From the NCBI RefSeq assembly GCF_037975245.1, contig NC_092580.1, positions 27,865,501 through 27,929,500 on the forward strand: 64,000 nucleotides of DNA, given 5' to 3'. This document shows, in pieces, positions 59,962 to 64,000 of this stretch (position 1 is its first letter; every line of letters begins with the position of its first letter). The position numbers were made by a program, and so were the translations under genes. This DNA is from Apostichopus japonicus. Its lineage: Eukaryota > Echinodermata > Holothuroidea > Aspidochirotida > Stichopodidae. The notes under the pieces are model-generated. The model ran no database searches. It saw only the letters and a list, made by a program, of their open reading frames with translations, and had not been told where the DNA came from.

Positions 59962-62059
59962 TTTTTCATAACTCTATCTTTTGTTAACGAGCGCCATCGT
60001 TTAAAAAAAAAACTTTACGTGGAACGACTTACCCCGGTATATATCATGATTTCATCATACTGCCATTCATGTTACATGAGCGACTTAAAGTATTGCAATG
60101 TGTAACTATATTAGACATCTGCATTCAGAAAGATAAACAATTAGTGATACTCCACTAAAAGCAGCTTTTTGAGCATTTATGACAATTCTGAAAAAGATCG
60201 ACACACTAAACCACACGCGGCTCGTTCGTGGACAGACCGAGATGCAACATTTCGTCGTACTTTTTGAGAACATTTTGTTCAAAAAGCCCTTTTTGGGACG
60301 TTTGCTCCCGCCATTTGGTCTAGGGAAAACTTCATTCAAGTTCCGTTCGTTAACATGGACAAGGAAATTGCCGGTAGGTCGTATATGGTGTATGCAGTTC
60401 GCCTACATAACATCACCGTGTTTAATCGGTATACATAGTAGTATAGCCTAGGCCTAATTTAGGACATGGTCACAACACATCAATGGAACACAGTTCAATC
60501 AGTAGCTGTAACGTCCACGAATATATATATTTTTTTCAAAGGTACAGATCCTAAGCTATAGCATAATAGGGGTTTTAATGTTTTGTTTTTTAGATGAACA
60601 GTGGGTGCAACTTCTCAGTAAATCTAGCACCCAATTATACTAGGCCTTTTAAACTGTTTTGGTCTTACCAGCTTTAGCTTATATGACCTGATATAACTAC
60701 CAAAGTAGTTACTCTTACAAGTACAAAATTCATACTTGGTTTTTAGGTCAACCTTTACCAAAAGGCCCTATTAGTTAAAAGTATGAAGACATTGCAAACC
60801 TGAACTGAAAACATATATGGCAATTAAGTTGAATAAACTTCATTGATGTGCAAATGTAAGCTTGATTCATGTTACAGAGTACAGATCTATACTCTTTTCG
60901 TTTTTCTTTTTCCCTTTTTGGTTACGATGCCGCAGGTGATTAGTCTAACCTTTGCAATCATGCTGGCGTGTGTATGTATGTGACAGCTAGCTTTAAACAC
61001 ATCCACAAGCTGAATCAATGTCACACTAGGTCGGTAGATGCTGATGATGTGTAAATGTGCCCTATTGTTTTCCACTCCATCTCACGAAATTAATGAGTGG
61101 GCGAGGCTCAACATAAAACTTCTTAAAATGTCAATATCTCTTCAACTGTATGTTCAATTTATTCATACTTGGTATGGTGATATTACTACTTGTCGTAAGT
61201 ACATGTTCTTTCCAACAACAATGTTTATCTCATTAATATTCATGAGTGGGTTGGGCTTAATGGGAAATCATCTTGTAAACACGATATCTCAGCAAACACA
61301 ACTTGAATCAATGTGATAATTTGTACTTAGAAGATAGATGCCCCATGATGTGTAGATGTGCCCTATTATTTTTGGTTCCCATTTCATGAATATTAATAAA
61401 TGGGCGGCTTAGCGTAAACTTTTGTTCATACTGGTATGGTGATGTTCGTACATAGTAAGCACATGTTTGTGACATCTCCAACAACTGTTTTCAGTTTTCC
61501 CTTAAAAAAAAAACAAAAAAATTGTGAGGTCAAAGGGCCTTGAGTTCAGTAGAGGTTGAATTCTGAACTCCTTATATAAACACCTTTTAAAAATTAAAAG
61601 CTTGAACCAACTTCGTACTTGCTATTGAGATCTATCTCAGTGAATTAAAAAAGGTCTGTTGTATTATGTAAAGGTGAAAGGTCATCAGAGGTCAATGTCT
61701 ATATCTGAAGACAAAATGGAAAGGACAAACTTCTCACAGAAAAAGGTAGCTTACATGAACTTTGTCAAAATGTGCACATCCATCTTATTAAGTGGAGTTC
61801 AAAGGTCACTGTAGGTCAAATAAATTGTTCTCACATAAAATGTGGCATTCTCTCTCTGAGTCGATTGCAGTACTGGTTTAAATTGAGGTCACTGATCTTC
61901 GAAAACTGATGATATGCGATTATTGGAGCAGATTAGCAGCCGGTCCGTTTTAATGAGGTATCCTTACATGTTTAATTTACTTCACAGAGCTCTAATGATC
62001 CTGACAAATTGACAAACATTGACTTTTTTTACTGTTTTTATATATATATTTTTTTTAAG
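59962..62059. other. Intergenic and 5' region of THNSL1; divergent tandem repeat
   Basis: A block with GATGTGTAAATGTGCCCTAT at about 61043-61062 recurs diverged at about 61347-61366, and a GAGTGGG(C/T) segment at 61096 recurs at 61245, indicating repeated units of about 150-300 bp. Short blocks rich in AAAGGTCA occur at 61678-61825. A CpG-containing stretch with CCGCCATTTGG (60308-60318) and a start-like ATG at 60355 could mark the THNSL1 promoter, but no coding exon could be connected to 62060. Confidence 0.35.
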
Positions 62060-63752
62060 AGGAATTATACAATCCTGTTGATGGGAAGTCCTGGATGTGG
62101 TAAGACAACGACTGGTCAGCTTTTATCAGCGAGGCTTGGTAGACCGGTCACTGACATTGATGATGATTTCTTGGAGCCGTACTGGGGAATGCCTGTTGCT
62201 CATAAGGTAATTGACACAGGTGTAAAAACGTTGTGTAAAAACTTATTCTTTAAAGTATCACATAAATTTCACTAAATATTGCTTTAAAGACCAAGGAAGT
62301 ATAGTTATACATATGTTCATGTAGTCATTCAAACTTTTTCTCTCTTTCCACAATATTTTTGACATTCGCTACATTTTCCTGACACAACCCCCAATCCCCA
62401 CCATACATTGACCAGCCAAGCCAAACGACTGCATAAACTGAGCCAATCCCCCAGTGGAACTTTACATAGCCTGTAGATTCCTAGTGCACAGTACATAGCA
62501 GGTTATATGCTTCATCATTGGTTTTATAGCAATGTAACACATAAATAGTTGAAAGTGTTTACATTTGCTACAATAAGGGACACTCCTACTATTATGGCAT
62601 GCATAAATATCTTTGCACCTAATAGAACAACTAATTATATGAAAATCCAACAGAAATTCTTTTGAACTGATTTGATATTTTTTCTGTATTGGATACAGTA
62701 CAAGAAGAGGGGGTAGGGGGAACGGGTAGAGGGTGAAGAGGGGTAGACGGCGAATATTGAATAAAGCCATCTATTTACTCAATCATACAATAGTTGCCAT
62801 AATACATAAAAAGTTGTCTAATTTCAATTAACTGTAGGAGTTGTGCTCAATCAGGCTTGTCTCCCCATCTCCCCCCCCCCCCTCTGACAAGCTAGAAAGG
62901 GCAATCTTATTTTGAATTTACTTCTGTTTGTTTACAATTTGTACACTTACAGTTGTCATTAGTGGGGAACAAGATGTTCATACAGGAGGAGGGTAGTGCT
63001 CTCCTGAAGTTCCAAGCTAACCCCGGTAGTATTGTCTCTTTGACCGGTTCTAACCCCCTGCACAGTGAAGCCATGGACCATGTGGCTAGGTCTGGCCTGG
63101 TAATATTCGTGGACGTTCATTACGAGGACATTCTGCAAAGACTTCACAAGATGAAGGTCGACAGACTGGTGACCCACCGAGAAGGACAGTCAATCGCAGA
63201 CGTGCTGCAATACCGGAGGAGTTTCTATGAGAAAGCTTACGATCTGAGGGCGCTCTGCGAAAGATTTGAATCGGTGGAGAGTGTGACGACAAAAATTGAC
63301 AGATTGGTCCAAAACTTTAGCAGTCCTATGAATTACGCTTCCACCAGAAGCGACAGCGATGGTAAAGCTATCCATCACTTTCAAGATGTGATTTTACGAG
63401 GACTGGCAGAGGATGGCGGCTTGTTTGTTCCCGGCAAAGAATTCCCAAGTCTAACCTGGGGCGAGTGGAGCCGGTTGGTAGAACTGTCATTTCAAGAGAG
63501 GGCGCTGTTGATCTTAGAGAGATGGCTTCATCCTGACTTTGTCCGTCCTCAGACCCTGAGTGCAATTATAGATAAAGCTTACAGCAGATCAAACTTTTCG
63601 TCAGAGGATGTCATTCCGATCGTTAAACTGGAAGAGAATCAGTACCTGATGGAAACCTTCCACGGACCTACAGCCTCGTTCAAGGATGCTGCCCTGCAGA
63701 TTATGCCTCAGTTATTCGAGCAAGCAATAACAAAAGAAACCAACAGTGCAAG
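62060..63752 (+). CDS. THNSL1: Threonine synthase-like 1 (THNSL1), two exons, partial
   Basis: Exons 62060-62206 and 62953-63752 join in phase 0 (CATAAG|GTAATT to TTACAG|TTG). The first carries a shikimate-kinase-like P-loop (LMGSPGCGKTTTGQLL) and DIDDDFLEPYWGM. The second continues the kinase-like domain (QEEGSALLKF, VSLTGSNPLHSEA, DVHYEDILQRLHKMKVDRLV). It then enters the PLP-dependent threonine-synthase-like domain (GLAEDGGLFVPGKEFPSL and HGPTASFKD, where the Lys is the expected PLP-binding residue). The rest lies beyond the window, and upstream exons encoding the N-terminus were not found. Human THNSL1 has the same domain order but, as I recall, an unsplit coding region. Enzymatic role in animals is not established. 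The exon 2 donor (AG|GTTAGT) is followed by several GTAAG repeats. Confidence 0.92.
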
Positions 63753-64000
63753 GTTAGTGAAAGTAAGGTGAGGTAAGGTAAGGTAAAAGAAAAGGTTTGT
63801 TTACCATTAAAATATTGGATATTGGGTGGTTTAAGTAGAGTACTAACAATACTTTCTTTTTTAATATTTTTTTTTAATTGTTTCTATCTAAAAAGCCACT
63901 CATGGATGAACATAGAGGACAAAGTTGGCATGTTTCGGTTTACCTTTTAATTCTGATATTTCTTATTTCTTTCATGACCTTAGCTCTCTACCGTCTCTAG

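Noticed and set aside
60179-60451. First coding exon of THNSL1 ending at the GTAGGT near 60371
   Set aside because: The phase does not match the exon at 62060, and the residues do not resemble the THNSL1 N-terminus. It could still be noncoding 5' sequence.

Overview
The window looks like animal nuclear DNA from an invertebrate deuterostome. It is AT-rich, its genes are split by GT-AG introns of 0.1-10 kb, and it carries an animal-type mobile element load: CR1/L2-like LINEs, a BEL/Pao fragment, Penelope-like elements with hammerhead ribozymes, a tRNA-derived SINE and MITEs. An echinoderm, perhaps a sea cucumber, is my best guess; this is inference from overall character, not proof. Gene names come from recalled similarity to human proteins, because no search could be run.

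Layout. About 1-5.3 kb is the 3' flank of thymine DNA glycosylase (TDG), which runs on the minus strand in six coding exons (12932 down to 5318). Facing away from it on the plus strand is the most notable locus. A SMIM4/UQCC5-like microprotein (15583-17755) ends in the same exon where a BRAWNIN/UQCC6 microprotein begins, 26 bases later (17782-21261). The two reading frames share an exon and therefore probably one mRNA. Both human counterparts act in the same step of respiratory complex III assembly. From about 28.6 to 48.2 kb (possibly to 52.8 kb) the minus strand holds an SLC41A1/2-type magnesium transporter whose introns are full of repeats. NOPCHAP1 (C12orf45) lies head-to-head with it on the plus strand (53437-55424). 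The right end carries the first recognisable exons of THNSL1 (62060-63752), cut by the window edge.

The neighbours TDG/UQCC6 and SLC41A/NOPCHAP1 are, from memory, also head-to-head pairs on human 12q23.3, so this block appears to preserve ancestral deuterostome gene order. UQCC5 (human chromosome 3) and THNSL1 (human chromosome 10) do not belong to that human block.

Repeats of note: a MITE with TTAA ends in two copies (48942 and 50403); a MITE-like element with telomere-like sequence inside (15817-16108); a tRNA-derived SINE in two opposite copies (23.75 and 32.8 kb); a 21-bp minisatellite of about 40 copies that is open in several frames on both strands (36.67-37.51 kb); a 33-bp minisatellite (33.1 kb); a CR1/L2-like LINE with an uninterrupted reverse transcriptase frame (34.0-35.4 kb); a decayed Cys/His-rich, transposon-associated gene abutting a BEL/Pao fragment (43.3-45.7 kb); and two Penelope-like elements back to back, each with a hammerhead ribozyme fold at its 3' end (57.87-59.96 kb).
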